Source of the DNA: Synergistaceae bacterium UBA6101
Lineage (GTDB): Bacteria > Synergistota > Synergistia > Synergistales > Synergistaceae
Reading direction: 5' to 3'
Length of the DNA stretch: 40,604 nt
NCBI GenBank assembly: GCA_002428495.1
Contig: DIWR01000020.1
Location: 1-40,604 of the forward strand
The position numbers and the translations under genes are program-made. Numbering within the stretch: the first letter of the stretch is position 1; each line of letters starts with the position of its first letter. Below, in pieces: positions 25,221 through 34,451 of the stretch. The notes beneath the pieces are model-generated. The model searched no databases. It was given only the letters and a program-made list of their open reading frames with translations, and was not told where the DNA came from.

Positions 25221-26690
25221 GATCCGCAGATAAAATGCTTCTGAGGTCCCGTCGATCTTAACGCCCTTTTTATCGTAAGCATTAACGTATACGGTCATTA
25301 TCCTACCGTTGAGGATCTCGGGCAGATCGAAAAAATGACGGAATTCATATATTGAACCAAGAGACCATTCTCCATCAGAGTTCCTGTATTTCCTTTCAAG
25401 GAATACCTCTTTCGATTCCTCGTGGAGAACGCCATCGATCATGTCTACGAACCTGTACCGTATATGGCTTATCCGGTTTCCCACCTCAAAAGTCCCGTCA
25501 TCGTTCGGGATGACCTCCGAGAGCATCGGCTGGATGGGAGTTACCACCCCGCAGATCGCAAGCGGTATATCCGGGTCTACGGATACGGAATCATGAAAGT
25601 TCCAGTCAACTGTTCCGATCATGTCTTCGGGGTAATATCGATCCCTTATATCACCTGCCTCGGCACGTAAAAGCTCAAGCCTGTCGCCGTTTTCGAACGC
25701 GACAATTTTCCCTTTCTTTATATCTGATCCGTACAATGTTTCGAACCGCAGGGAGGGTTCTCCTATATCGTAGTGATAGTAGAGGACATCCTCGGAATCA
25801 AGCCACCCCTCGAAAGCCATGCGCCCGATCTCGACCTCCTGAGTCGCGCACCTTTTCTCCTTTATATTGTAAATAACCGCATGCACTCTCCCCCCGACGT
25901 ACTCGAGGGCATCGTTTGCCCTCCATCTGCGCGGGATCTCGTATACTGAACCGTCTGCGCATCGCCAGTATCCGGGAAAAAGGTCTCTGTATATGCGAAA
26001 CCCGTTTTCTTCGGCGAAAGAGACAACTTCCTTCATGTGCTCATCAGGCGAAAACCTTGCGAGGACCTTCTCCTGGACCGTTCCGAACATAACATCTTCC
26101 TCTGCTTGGGCAAGGATTTTATCTCCTGAGACTGCTGTCACTATTATTCTGTATAATTTCCATGCAAGATCTTCGGGATAGTTGTAAGAAGTGTCAAAAT
26201 CTTTCGTTACGCCGCCCTGGATCAAGACTGCAAAGCGACCTTCCGTAACCACGGCCTTCAGTGTTGGGTCATAGAAACTCTCCGGGTCACCGTGCCTGTA
26301 TACGAGGTCCGGGGGAGGAGATCGGTAGAGTTCCTCCCGGTTTATATCCACCCATGGGGCCTTTCCTTCATATCTGAAGTAAATATCTCTTCCCGGTGTC
26401 AGCCCTGTAAAAGGGTCAACGCGACTGCTTACGATCCGGAGGGGGATCATCTTTCCGTCCCTGACGAGGCCGGTCTCTGCAACATCTACCCTGATATCAA
26501 AAGGCATATCCTCAGGGCTTTTGCCTTCACGCTCTATTCTGCCGATAACGTAAAAGTCCCTTCCTGATTCAAGCACCTGCTCCTCTGCAGAAGGAGCGAG
26601 GATCGAGATGACCACACCCTCTGCGCTTAAAGCAGGGAAATATATCAAAAGACATCCGGAGACAAGAATGGTCTTTAAATATTTTTTCAT
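25215..26690 (-). CDS. Secreted protein of unknown function, 491 residues
   Basis: The protein has a signal peptide (MKKYLKTILVSGCLLIYFPALSAEG) and then a soluble, beta-rich sequence without membrane segments. The order is an Ig-like opening with ISILAPSAEEQVLESG, a middle rich in Tyr, Asp and Glu, a WRCADGSVYEIPRRW segment near 265, and a C-terminal beta region. I do not recognise the family. A Met nine codons upstream (26717) is open, but starting at 26690 puts the signal peptide at the N terminus. It lies between the MATE gene and the exported flavoprotein and has no terminator of its own that I can see. Location in the periplasm or cell surface is inference. Confidence 0.7.
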   Translation of the reverse strand: MKKYLKTILVSGCLLIYFPALSAEGVVISILAPSAEEQVLESGRDFYVIGRIEREGKSPEDMPFDIRVDVAETGLVRDGKMIPLRIVSSRVDPFTGLTPGRDIYFRYEGKAPWVDINREELYRSPPPDLVYRHGDPESFYDPTLKAVVTEGRFAVLIQGGVTKDFDTSYNYPEDLAWKLYRIIVTAVSGDKILAQAEEDVMFGTVQEKVLARFSPDEHMKEVVSFAEENGFRIYRDLFPGYWRCADGSVYEIPRRWRANDALEYVGGRVHAVIYNIKEKRCATQEVEIGRMAFEGWLDSEDVLYYHYDIGEPSLRFETLYGSDIKKGKIVAFENGDRLELLRAEAGDIRDRYYPEDMIGTVDWNFHDSVSVDPDIPLAICGVVTPIQPMLSEVIPNDDGTFEVGNRISHIRYRFVDMIDGVLHEESKEVFLERKYRNSDGEWSLGSIYEFRHFFDLPEILNGRIMTVYVNAYDKKGVKIDGTSEAFYLRIR

Positions 26691-26831
26691 CCCGCCACCC
26701 CCGTCCTTTGTGATCATAATTCCTGTCAGCTCTCTCTAAAGCAAAGATAGTATGCTCCTGCCAATCATACATCAAGGAGAAACCCCTGTTCAATATAAAA
26801 AATATGCCGAGTGGGGTGGCAGGTAAAAAAA

Positions 26832-26866
26832 ACAGGCGGTCTTCCACCAAGGAGAAGACCGCCTGT
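26832..26866. terminator. Bidirectional rho-independent terminator
   Basis: ACAGGCGGTCTTC (26832-26844) pairs perfectly with GAAGACCGCCTGT (26854-26866). A-runs and T-runs lie on both sides, so it works on both strands. Its main job is to end the FAD oxidoreductase gene on the minus strand. Confidence 0.92.
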
Positions 26867-26905
26867 AAAAAACCAGGGACTCAAAAACTACTGATATATC
26901 CTCAG

Positions 26906-28909
26906 TTATTTTTTATCTTTAATTTCAGGTGCAACCTTCAAAAGAGCCAGGACCGTGCTTGCTAGCTTTCCTTTAGTAAGGGGTTTGTCGCCTGCCAGGC
27001 CATCTATTACCCCCTGGTATCTTTTTATGTCTTTTTTGAAAAGCACTTCCAGCCAGGAAGAAAATTCGCTGACGGTCACAAGAGCCTGAAGCTCTCTATC
27101 TGGGAATTTCTGTATTCCAAGAGCTCTCCTGAATACGTCCCTTACTTCCACCCAGTGCATTTTGTCATACACACCGAAAAATTTCTCTGTCAGCGGGTCC
27201 ATGTACCCGTAAAGCATAGCTGCTTCGACTCCTGCCCATGATGCGGAGTAATTAGGTGCATCCTCAAAATCAAAGAGGGAAAGCCTGCTCTTTGATCTCC
27301 AAAGTTCTGTCTGGACATCCAGCGGACGCAGCTGCCGAGGCTGGACTTTCTGGATGACGGACATAGCTGCGATCGCTCCGGCAGCCTGTCCTGTCAGCAT
27401 TGTAACGGGCTGGAGTCTAGTTGAGCCGTTTACCACCCTTGAAACAGATATGTTTTTCTCCGCTGCCAGAAGCCCATCGAGCTTCTCCGGGACAAAAACC
27501 TCGAAGGGTATTTGGAAGAGCCCGCCGTCTCCGTTCCAGTCGTTCGGGATTTTTTCTTTCGTTTCCCCCAAGTCTGCTTCAAGGTATATGCTGTCGTTTT
27601 TGCCGTGTATGTCTATGGGATATTCACCTAGGGCCAGGCTGTGTGGTTTTGAAGTGAGCGTCCTGCCCAGCTTTTCATCCCTTAGGATGTCATCGACCGT
27701 CATGGTCCGGATGCCAACCAGCCTCCTGCTTTCCCTGACATAAGGAAAAGGGGGGAAGAGAGAGAGGATCGGACGGTATTTTTCGGGAAATTCCACCCAG
27801 TCTGCCCAGTCAGTGCTGAACCAGCCTCCATAACCCTGCCTGTTGTCAACAGACCAGTCTGACATGCCGAGCTCGGTCTGCATATAGTAAAGGAATGCGA
27901 GAGTCTTCAGCATTGCCTCCCTGGTTGCGAGGGCCCTGAAGTTCGGGCTTTCAAGAAAATCAACAGACAGATTGGGAGAGCTGCCATTTTGGCCGGGATA
28001 ATCATTTGCCCAGTTTATAACAGTCTTTGTAATACTTGTCCATGTTTCAGGTTTGCCCCCGTCGATAATGGCGTTATTCGAGGGATCCGGGATAGCGCGG
28101 TAGGCATTATGCACGACAGGGCTGAACGGGTAATCCCCCGGCCATGTGCTTCCATTTTTTCTTATCGTCATCCTGAATTTGAAAAGATGATCGGTGTATC
28201 CCGGAGGTGCTCCCTGGACTTTTAGTTCTGGCGGCAGTCCATCTTTGTACTGTTTTATTACGGCAGGATATGTTATATCCTGTATTATCGCATTATTGTC
28301 TATTTTAGGAGATATTGAGTTGCCGACTCTGTATCGGGCTCCTGAAAGAGCAATAAAATCTCCGTACTCAGTTGCATCGATGAAGACTTTTGCTGAAAAT
28401 AGAACTTCCTTTCCATCCACCTTTACAACAGCCGAACGGACCCTGTTTTCAGTTACTTTTACCGATGTCGGTCTGGCTTTAAGGATTATGTCAACGAGAC
28501 CTGCCTTACGGAGCATTTCCTTAAGGATCATCTGTCCGACCCATGGTTCGAATGCGACGGTATCGCTTCCCCAGTAGCAAATGTTAACGCTTGTATTCCT
28601 GGCCGAATAGTATTCCCTGACCTTGGTTATGAACTCAAGATATATACCTGTGCGGGTCTTTGTCTTGTCATCCATCGTCGAGACGGCAGCCCCTGTCATC
28701 TGCCCGCCTATCCAGTCGGATTCCTCAATAAGGGCAACGGACATTCCCATCCTTGCCGCCTGTATGGCTGCTGAGCATCCGCCGGAACCGGCTCCTATCA
28801 CCGCTACATCATATAGCCTCTCCTCGAGTGCGTATGCGCTGCCGGAGGATATTGAAATAAGGATAAAGAAGAAAGAAGCGATCAAATAAGTTTTTTTTCG
28901 CAAAACCAT
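26906..28909 (-). CDS. Exported FAD-dependent oxidoreductase with SLH-like C-terminal tail
   Basis: This 667-residue protein starts with a signal peptide (cleavage near residue 28, after SAYA) followed directly by the FAD-binding Rossmann motif VIGAGSGGC (GxGxxG at 39-44). GGQMTGAAVS (near 68-77) is typical of the FAD_oxidored group. Residues about 543-667 resemble S-layer homology repeats: FEDAPNYSASWAGVEAAML, YGYMDP, then VEVRDVFRRALG, and a second weaker copy. The tail could anchor the enzyme to the cell envelope. The substrate is unknown. GGGGG lies before the ATG, and the strong terminator at 26832 ends the gene. The tail comparison is by eye only. Confidence 0.78.
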   Translation of the reverse strand: MVLRKKTYLIASFFFILISISSGSAYALEERLYDVAVIGAGSGGCSAAIQAARMGMSVALIEESDWIGGQMTGAAVSTMDDKTKTRTGIYLEFITKVREYYSARNTSVNICYWGSDTVAFEPWVGQMILKEMLRKAGLVDIILKARPTSVKVTENRVRSAVVKVDGKEVLFSAKVFIDATEYGDFIALSGARYRVGNSISPKIDNNAIIQDITYPAVIKQYKDGLPPELKVQGAPPGYTDHLFKFRMTIRKNGSTWPGDYPFSPVVHNAYRAIPDPSNNAIIDGGKPETWTSITKTVINWANDYPGQNGSSPNLSVDFLESPNFRALATREAMLKTLAFLYYMQTELGMSDWSVDNRQGYGGWFSTDWADWVEFPEKYRPILSLFPPFPYVRESRRLVGIRTMTVDDILRDEKLGRTLTSKPHSLALGEYPIDIHGKNDSIYLEADLGETKEKIPNDWNGDGGLFQIPFEVFVPEKLDGLLAAEKNISVSRVVNGSTRLQPVTMLTGQAAGAIAAMSVIQKVQPRQLRPLDVQTELWRSKSRLSLFDFEDAPNYSASWAGVEAAMLYGYMDPLTEKFFGVYDKMHWVEVRDVFRRALGIQKFPDRELQALVTVSEFSSWLEVLFKKDIKRYQGVIDGLAGDKPLTKGKLASTVLALLKVAPEIKDKK

Positions 28910-29054
28910 GACCCCCGCAAAAAACCGGAAATTTATTGTATTATTGTATGTTATTTTTATAAGTTTTTATATTAAAAACGTATCAGAAGTAGGTTTTCTT
29001 CGATGAATTGAAGTTTCCCCAAAAGATTTATGCAGGTCACTTTCATAAAAAAAC

Positions 29055-29094
29055 AAAGGACTGGCATGCCTTGGTAAAGACAAGCCAGTCCTTT
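29055..29094. terminator. Rho-independent terminator after the BMP binding-protein gene
   Basis: AAAGGACTGGC (29055-29065) pairs with GCCAGTCCTTT (29084-29094), 11 bp perfect, with extra pairing inside the loop. It lies 17 bp beyond the stop of the minus-strand gene. Confidence 0.85.
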
Positions 29095-29110
29095 AATTTA
29101 TCCGGTCTGT

Positions 29111-30193
29111 TTATTTGGGTATCGTTCCTTCTACTCCCTCTACGAACCAGCTCATGCTGAGCATTTCTCCGTCGTTGAGGTTCTTACCCTGCTGGACAAC
29201 TACTTTACCGTCCTGTCCCTTGATCGGTCCGTAGAAGACATCCCATTTGCCGTCAAGGATCTTCTTCTTTTCGGCAGCTACAAGTTTCTTTGTATCTTCA
29301 GAAACAGCCTTTCCGTAAGCAGAGAGGTCGACCATTCCGTCCTTCATGCTCCACCAGATCTGCTCGGATTTCCAAGTACCCTTCTCAATGTTCTTGACTG
29401 CGTAGTCATAGTACTTGCCCCAGTTCCATATAGGAGTTACGAGGTGGCGTGTAGGAGCATACTTGTCCATCGGGTTGTTGTATCCGATGACCCACATGCC
29501 GAGCTCTTCTGCAGCCTGGGGAGCACCGCCTGTATCAGCGTGCATCGCTATTGTATCGCATTTCGCATCGTAAAGTGCTTTTGTTGCCTCTTTTTCCTTT
29601 GCCGGGTCATGCCATGAGAACAACCAGACGACCTTTACCTTTGCTTTTGGATTGGCCTTGCGCACTCCGAGAGTGAAAGCGTTGATTCCGCGGATGACTT
29701 CGGGGATCGGATAGGCTGCTACATAACCGATAAGGTTGGATTTCGTTGCTTTGCCCGCGACAAGTCCCGAAAGGTAACGGGGCTGGTACATGCGGCCGAA
29801 GTAGGTGCTTACGTTCGGGGCAACTTTGTAGCCTGAACAGTGCATGAAATATACGTCGGGATATTTCTTGGCGACGTTGATGACGTGATCCATGTAACCA
29901 AATGAGTTGGCAAAAATGACTTTAGATCCGTTGCGTACAGCCGTCTCCATGACTCGCTCTGCATCGGGACCTTCCGGGACAGATTCAACTATCGAGCTCT
30001 TGATGCCCGGGTTGAGCTTCTCCATCATCTTGCGGCCCTGGTCGTGCATGAAGTTGTAGCCGCCGTCACCGACCGGGCCGACATAGACGAATGTCGGTTT
30101 CTGATCGCTCATCTTGATCGGGCCCAAAGCTGCAAAAGCTGCTGCAGCGAAGCAAAGAACAAGTAAAAATGCAATAATTCCGCGTTTTTTCAT
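29111..30193 (-). CDS. BMP-family (basic membrane lipoprotein/PnrA-like) ABC substrate-binding protein
   Basis: This 360-residue exported protein has a signal peptide with an AFA cleavage site near residue 21 and no lipobox. The ligand-binding part has the BMP pattern PTFVYVGPVGDGGYNFMHDQG near 33, with the conserved Asp-Gly-Gly, plus RMYQPRYLSGLVAGKATKSN near 137 and HADTGGAPQAAEELGMWVIGYNN near 235. Relatives bind nucleosides or similar ligands. GGGAGG lies ten bases before the ATG. No permease or ATPase adjoins it; an ATPase of the matching class is at 36948. Codon use looks well adapted, suggesting high expression. Confidence 0.9.
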   Translation of the reverse strand: MKKRGIIAFLLVLCFAAAAFAALGPIKMSDQKPTFVYVGPVGDGGYNFMHDQGRKMMEKLNPGIKSSIVESVPEGPDAERVMETAVRNGSKVIFANSFGYMDHVINVAKKYPDVYFMHCSGYKVAPNVSTYFGRMYQPRYLSGLVAGKATKSNLIGYVAAYPIPEVIRGINAFTLGVRKANPKAKVKVVWLFSWHDPAKEKEATKALYDAKCDTIAMHADTGGAPQAAEELGMWVIGYNNPMDKYAPTRHLVTPIWNWGKYYDYAVKNIEKGTWKSEQIWWSMKDGMVDLSAYGKAVSEDTKKLVAAEKKKILDGKWDVFYGPIKGQDGKVVVQQGKNLNDGEMLSMSWFVEGVEGTIPK

Positions 30194-30462
30194 TTTAAAA
30201 GATCCTCCCTTGAGTTGATCTCCGGCTGCGGAGACCTTATTGATGATCGTCTGTTTGCTGACCCCTTAACCGCAGTGTAAGAATATCATAACAATAATTT
30301 TTTTGCCATGGAATTCCTTTACATAAATCATGTGTTTTGCAGTCTTATGGAATATAATTTTTATTGGATAACCAACAAAAATTATTACAGGAAAGATTTA
30401 AGGGAAGTACAAAATTAAATAGAGTAAAAACATTTGTCTGCAGAGAGGAAAGTGATGTTCTT

Positions 30463-31650
30463 ATGATTTCAGAAAAAATGCTTGAGCTGGGGAGAAAACG
30501 TTCGGAGATCCGTGAGATATTCGAATATGGCAAAAAAAGAGGAAGCGAGATAGGAGCGGATAAAGTTTTCGACTTCAGTATCGGGAACCCGAATGTACCT
30601 GCACCGGAATTCATAAAAGAGACCATTATCGATCTTCTCATGAATGAGGATCCTACTAAGATCCATGGCTACACTTCAGCGCAGGGTGATCTTAGTGTAA
30701 GGAAAGCGCTGGCCGATCACATAAACAGTAAATATGGGACTGATATTACGGCCGATCATTTTTATCTCACCGCCGGAGCGGCAGCTTCCCTTTCTATGTG
30801 CTGCAGGGCATTGGCTATTCCGGGTGATGAATTTTTGACTTTCGCGCCATATTTCCCCGAGTACAAAGTCTATGTCGAGTCGGCAGGGGCTGTATTGTCA
30901 GTCATACCGGCCAATACAGAAAATTTCCAGGTGGATCTTGAAAAATTCGAAAAGGCTGTAAACAAAAATACCAAGGCAGTGATAATCAATTCGCCAAACA
31001 ACCCTTCAGGCGTCGTTTATTCGCTCGACACGATCAAAAAGATATGCTCGATAATGGAGAAAAAATCAGAGGAATTCGGTCATGTGATCTACCTTGTATC
31101 AGACGAGCCTTACAGGGAACTGGTATACGGAGATGTCGAGGTGCCCTTCCTCCTCAACCATTACGACAACACCTTTGTCTGCTATTCCTACAGCAAATCA
31201 CTCTCGCTCCCGGGGGAGAGGATAGGTTATGTGCTCGTCTCCAACAGGATGCACGATGCGGAAGATGTTTATGCCGCAGTCTGTGGGGCAGGAAGAGCTC
31301 TCGGATATGTCTGTGCGCCAAGCTTGTTCCAGTATCTGATAGCAAGGTGTATTGGGCGAACATCTGATATCTCGATCTATAAAAAGAACAGGGATATTCT
31401 TTACAGTGCACTGAAGGAAATGGGTTACGAATGTGCCAAGCCAGACGGAGCTTTCTATCTATTTGTCAAAGCTCTTGAGCCTGATGCAGCAGCTTTCTGC
31501 GAAAAGGCAAAGAAGCATGAAATCCTGCTGGTGCCGGGAGATGACTTTGGGTGTCCGGGTTATGTCCGTATTTCATACTGTGTTAGGACAGATCAGATCG
31601 AGGCATCTTTGCCTGCATTTGAAAAGCTTGCAGCTGAGTATAAAAAATAG
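30463..31650 (+). CDS. Class I/II pyridoxal-phosphate aminotransferase
   Basis: This 395-residue enzyme moves an amino group between an amino acid and a 2-oxo acid. The conserved NSPNNPSG (about 177-184) supplies the PLP Asn, and YSYSKSLSLPGERIGY carries the Schiff-base Lys245. A region like FDFSIGNPNVPAP opens the fold. An upstream open frame begins at 30364, but its first 33 residues do not look like the family; the ATG at 30463 has AGGAAAG 10 bases upstream. The amino acid served cannot be told. A strong terminator ends the gene. Confidence 0.9.
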   Translation: MISEKMLELGRKRSEIREIFEYGKKRGSEIGADKVFDFSIGNPNVPAPEFIKETIIDLLMNEDPTKIHGYTSAQGDLSVRKALADHINSKYGTDITADHFYLTAGAAASLSMCCRALAIPGDEFLTFAPYFPEYKVYVESAGAVLSVIPANTENFQVDLEKFEKAVNKNTKAVIINSPNNPSGVVYSLDTIKKICSIMEKKSEEFGHVIYLVSDEPYRELVYGDVEVPFLLNHYDNTFVCYSYSKSLSLPGERIGYVLVSNRMHDAEDVYAAVCGAGRALGYVCAPSLFQYLIARCIGRTSDISIYKKNRDILYSALKEMGYECAKPDGAFYLFVKALEPDAAAFCEKAKKHEILLVPGDDFGCPGYVRISYCVRTDQIEASLPAFEKLAAEYKK

Positions 31651-31661
31651 CAGCGCCTTGC

Positions 31662-31712
31662 AAAAAGAGAGGATGGGTCCCGGCATTGACCGAGACCCAT
31701 CCTCTCTTTTTT
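31662..31712. terminator. Bidirectional terminator between the aminotransferase and rnfB
   Basis: AAAAAGAGAGGATGGGTC (31662-31679) pairs with GACCCATCCTCTCTTTTT (31694-31711) in a long perfect stem. The T-runs on both strands are part of the stem's flanks. It separates two convergent units and ends 3 bp before the rnfB stop. Confidence 0.93.
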
Positions 31713-31714
31713 AG

Positions 31715-32557
31715 CTAGACTGAGATAGTTTCCTTAACAGCCGAAACGGCCTTTTCCTCATTGGTCCTTCTGTCGGTAATACTTTTTGTTGGGCACTTGG
31801 TCACGCATATGCCGCAGTTGATGCATTTTGCAGGATCTATGACCGCGAGGGCGCCCTTCATCTCTATTGCCTGTACGGGGCAGCTTTTGGCACAGAGGGT
31901 GCATCCAATGCATCCGACTGAGCAGACCCTTTTAACATCAGGTCCTTTAAGGGGGGAATTGCAGGATACATTTACCTTTGATTTCCTCGGCACCAGCACC
32001 AATACGTCTCTCGGACAGTTTTCGACGCAGGCTCCGCATCCAACGCATTTTTCAGCATCTACCACAGCAAGGCCGTTCTTAATCGTCATGGCGTGAAAGG
32101 CGCAGACACTGACACATGTACCGAGGCCCATGCATCCGAATGCGCATGATGTGGGGCCCTTTCCGGGTACCACAGCTGCGGCCCGGCAGTCATATTCGCC
32201 GTAGTAGACGCAGTTCTTCACTGTTTTGTCGTTTGACCCCTTGCATTTAAGAAAAGCTATCTTCGGTTCATCCTTTTCAGCCTGGACTCCAAGTATTGCA
32301 GCAATACTGTCTGCAAGGGCAGATCCTCCGGCCGCGCAGCCGGTTATCTTTCCTGTCCCGTTGGCAAGAGCTTCAGCAAAGCCGTCGCACCCGGGATAGC
32401 CGCAGCCTCCGCAGTTTGCACCGGGAAGGATCGCGCGGATATTAGCCTGCCGGGGATCCGTTTCAACATGGAATTTTTTTGAGGCAAACGCCAGAAGGGC
32501 GCCGAAGATCAGTCCAAGGCCTCCCATTATTATTGCCGGATATATCATTCCAGTCAT
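31715..32557 (-). CDS. rnfB: Electron transport complex subunit RnfB
   Basis: RnfB is the ferredoxin-accepting subunit of the ion-pumping ferredoxin:NAD oxidoreductase. In 280 residues it has an N-terminal membrane anchor and a CGGCGYPGCDGFAEA 4Fe-4S domain near 49-63. Ferredoxin-type clusters follow, with CVGCGACVENCP near 178, CIGCTLCAKSCP near 217 and CINCGICVTKCP near 246. Thus it carries a full set of four-cysteine clusters. It is the last gene of rnfCDGEAB, 12 bp after rnfA. Confidence 0.97.
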   Translation of the reverse strand: MTGMIYPAIIMGGLGLIFGALLAFASKKFHVETDPRQANIRAILPGANCGGCGYPGCDGFAEALANGTGKITGCAAGGSALADSIAAILGVQAEKDEPKIAFLKCKGSNDKTVKNCVYYGEYDCRAAAVVPGKGPTSCAFGCMGLGTCVSVCAFHAMTIKNGLAVVDAEKCVGCGACVENCPRDVLVLVPRKSKVNVSCNSPLKGPDVKRVCSVGCIGCTLCAKSCPVQAIEMKGALAVIDPAKCINCGICVTKCPTKSITDRRTNEEKAVSAVKETISV

Positions 32558-32569
32558 ATCATTCTCCCC

Positions 32570-33148
32570 CTATTTGATAAGCCCGCTGAAGCCCATGAAA
32601 GCAATCGACATGAGTCCTGCAGTGACAAGCGCTATAGGAAGCCCTCTGAGGCATTTCGGCATGTTCTGGCTTATCTCTATTCTTTCCCTTATTCCCGCCA
32701 TAAGGACTATAGCGAGAAGGAATCCCGCAGATGCCCCTGCCGCATGAACGATCGATTCAATGAAGGTATATTTTTCGTTCATGTTGATGACCGCTACACC
32801 GAGAACTGCACAGTTTGTGGTGATCAACGGGAGGAATATGCCGAGGGACTTATATAGGGCAGGCTGTACTTTTTTGAGCACTATCTCAACAAACTGAACG
32901 AGAGCAGCTATTATCAGGATGAACGAAAGTGTGTAAAGGTACTGCAGTCCCAGGGGCACAAGGATAAATGTATAGGCGAGCCATGTCATGGTAGCAGCCA
33001 TAACGGTGACGAAAATAACAGCTATGCCCATGCCTTTCGCTGTCTCCAGCCTGCTTGAGACTCCCAGGAAGGGACAGCAGCCGAGGAATCTGGCCAGAAG
33101 GATGTTGTTTACAAAAATGGCTCCGAAGAAGAGTGCAAGCAGAGACAT
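32570..33148 (-). CDS. rnfA: Electron transport complex subunit RnfA
   Basis: This 192-residue, six-helix membrane subunit has the family's opening ALFFGAIFVNNILLARFLGCCPFLGVS with its conserved cysteine pair. TTNCAVLGVAVIN (about 110-122) holds the second conserved Cys. The two cysteines hold a shared Fe-S site with RnfE (known for the family). Its start overlaps the rnfE stop by one base (TAATG). Confidence 0.97.
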   Translation of the reverse strand: MSLLALFFGAIFVNNILLARFLGCCPFLGVSSRLETAKGMGIAVIFVTVMAATMTWLAYTFILVPLGLQYLYTLSFILIIAALVQFVEIVLKKVQPALYKSLGIFLPLITTNCAVLGVAVINMNEKYTFIESIVHAAGASAGFLLAIVLMAGIRERIEISQNMPKCLRGLPIALVTAGLMSIAFMGFSGLIK

Positions 33149-33885
33149 TATGCGTCACCCTCCTTTTCTTCTTTCGCACAGGGCAGGCTAAGTCCGCCGC
33201 CCCCGCAGTATTTTTTAAGTCCGCAGCCCTCGCACGCATCCAGTTTTTCCCAGCCGTCGAAATCAGGCTTGAAGCCTGTGGATTCTTCCTCTTTCCTGAT
33301 CTGCATGTTCCTGAAAAGCGCTATCAGTATCCCCAGCGTTATAAATCCGCCGGGAGCGAGGATTACTAGCAGGGCAGGCTGGTAAAAGGACGGGATCATC
33401 GAAAAATTGAAGATCGAGCCGTTCCCCAGAAGTTCCCTTATCCCCCCAATGAATGTCATGGCTAATGTGAAGCCAAGTCCCATTCCTATACCATCAAAGA
33501 GTGAGTCTATCACACCGTTTTTGAATGCGAAGGCCTCCGCCCTGGCAAGTATTATGCAGTTTACAACGATCAGGGGAATGAATATGCCCAGCGATTTATC
33601 CAGAGCTGGAGCGTATGCTGATATCAGCAGCTGGATTATGGTCACGAAACCGGCAATTACTACTATGAAAGCCGGGATACGTATCTCGTCGGGTATGAAT
33701 TTCCTTATCATCGAGATCATGACATTGGAGCCCATAAGCACTGCCATGGCCGCAAGTCCCATCCCGAAGCCGTTTGAAGCACTCGTTGTGACCGCCAGGG
33801 TCGGACAGAGACCCAGCACAAGGACAAAGGTCGGGTTCTCTGTAAGTATTCCATTTTTAAGCAATCTGAGAGGACTCATCATCAC
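33148..33885 (-). CDS. rnfE: Electron transport complex subunit RnfE with cysteine-rich C-terminal tail
   Basis: The first 200 residues or so are a normal six-helix RnfE: NPTFVLVLGLCPTLAVTTSASNG at the start and VNCIILARAEAFA near 120, with the cysteines that share an Fe-S site with RnfA. After the last helix there is a hydrophilic tail with four cysteines at 218, 221, 227 and 236 (C-x2-C-x5-C-x8-C). The protein is 245 residues; RnfE is commonly shorter. The tail could bind an additional metal or Fe-S cluster (inference). The start shares four bases with the rnfG stop. Confidence 0.95.
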   Translation of the reverse strand: MMMSPLRLLKNGILTENPTFVLVLGLCPTLAVTTSASNGFGMGLAAMAVLMGSNVMISMIRKFIPDEIRIPAFIVVIAGFVTIIQLLISAYAPALDKSLGIFIPLIVVNCIILARAEAFAFKNGVIDSLFDGIGMGLGFTLAMTFIGGIRELLGNGSIFNFSMIPSFYQPALLVILAPGGFITLGILIALFRNMQIRKEEESTGFKPDFDGWEKLDACEGCGLKKYCGGGGLSLPCAKEEKEGDA

Positions 33886-34451
33886 TTATTCCCCTCCCCT
33901 TTCAGGTTTTTTGCCCAGTATTCAAGCGCTGTATTGACACCATCGGCCACTGCTCTCGAAGTTATCGTTGCTCCGGATATGGCCTGGACCTCGTTCTCCG
34001 CCGCGGGCTTGGTCTTCGTTATTACTACGCTGTCTACGTTCTTTTGTTCAAACTGATCGGAGAAGGCAGGTTCGGCAGCCTTTGCGCCGAGTCCCGGGGT
34101 TTCAGTATGACTTAGGATCTTGATGCCTATCAGTTTACCCTTGTTATCGATACCCACCACGATCTCTATGAGACCGCCGTACCCTTTTGGAGTAACTGTT
34201 ATATTGTATCCTACAGTATCTCCGTTGGCTGAGCCTTTGTTTACTTCCTTGATGATGCTGTTATTCGGCTGGCTGTCCACTACCTGGAAATCAGAGGCTT
34301 TCGGAAGAGTCTCCGCCAACGCCGCCATTTTTTCCTTTTGTTTTGCAGCGCTGATAGGCTCGAGTGTCATTGTGTAAACTCCGCCGAGTATAAGTCCTGT
34401 TACAGTTGTGATAATAAAGAGCACGGCGCCGAGCTTTAATATCTTAGCCAT
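33882..34451 (-). CDS. rnfG: Electron transport complex subunit RnfG
   Basis: This 189-residue protein has one N-terminal membrane helix followed by an extracytoplasmic FMN-binding domain. HTETPGLGAKA is the flavin-pocket segment near 118. AISGATITSRAV near 160 carries the SGATIT motif whose threonine is covalently linked to FMN by ApbE in the family. No apbE is in the window. It overlaps rnfD by 8 bp. Confidence 0.95.
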   Translation of the reverse strand: MAKILKLGAVLFIITTVTGLILGGVYTMTLEPISAAKQKEKMAALAETLPKASDFQVVDSQPNNSIIKEVNKGSANGDTVGYNITVTPKGYGGLIEIVVGIDNKGKLIGIKILSHTETPGLGAKAAEPAFSDQFEQKNVDSVVITKTKPAAENEVQAISGATITSRAVADGVNTALEYWAKNLKGEGNK

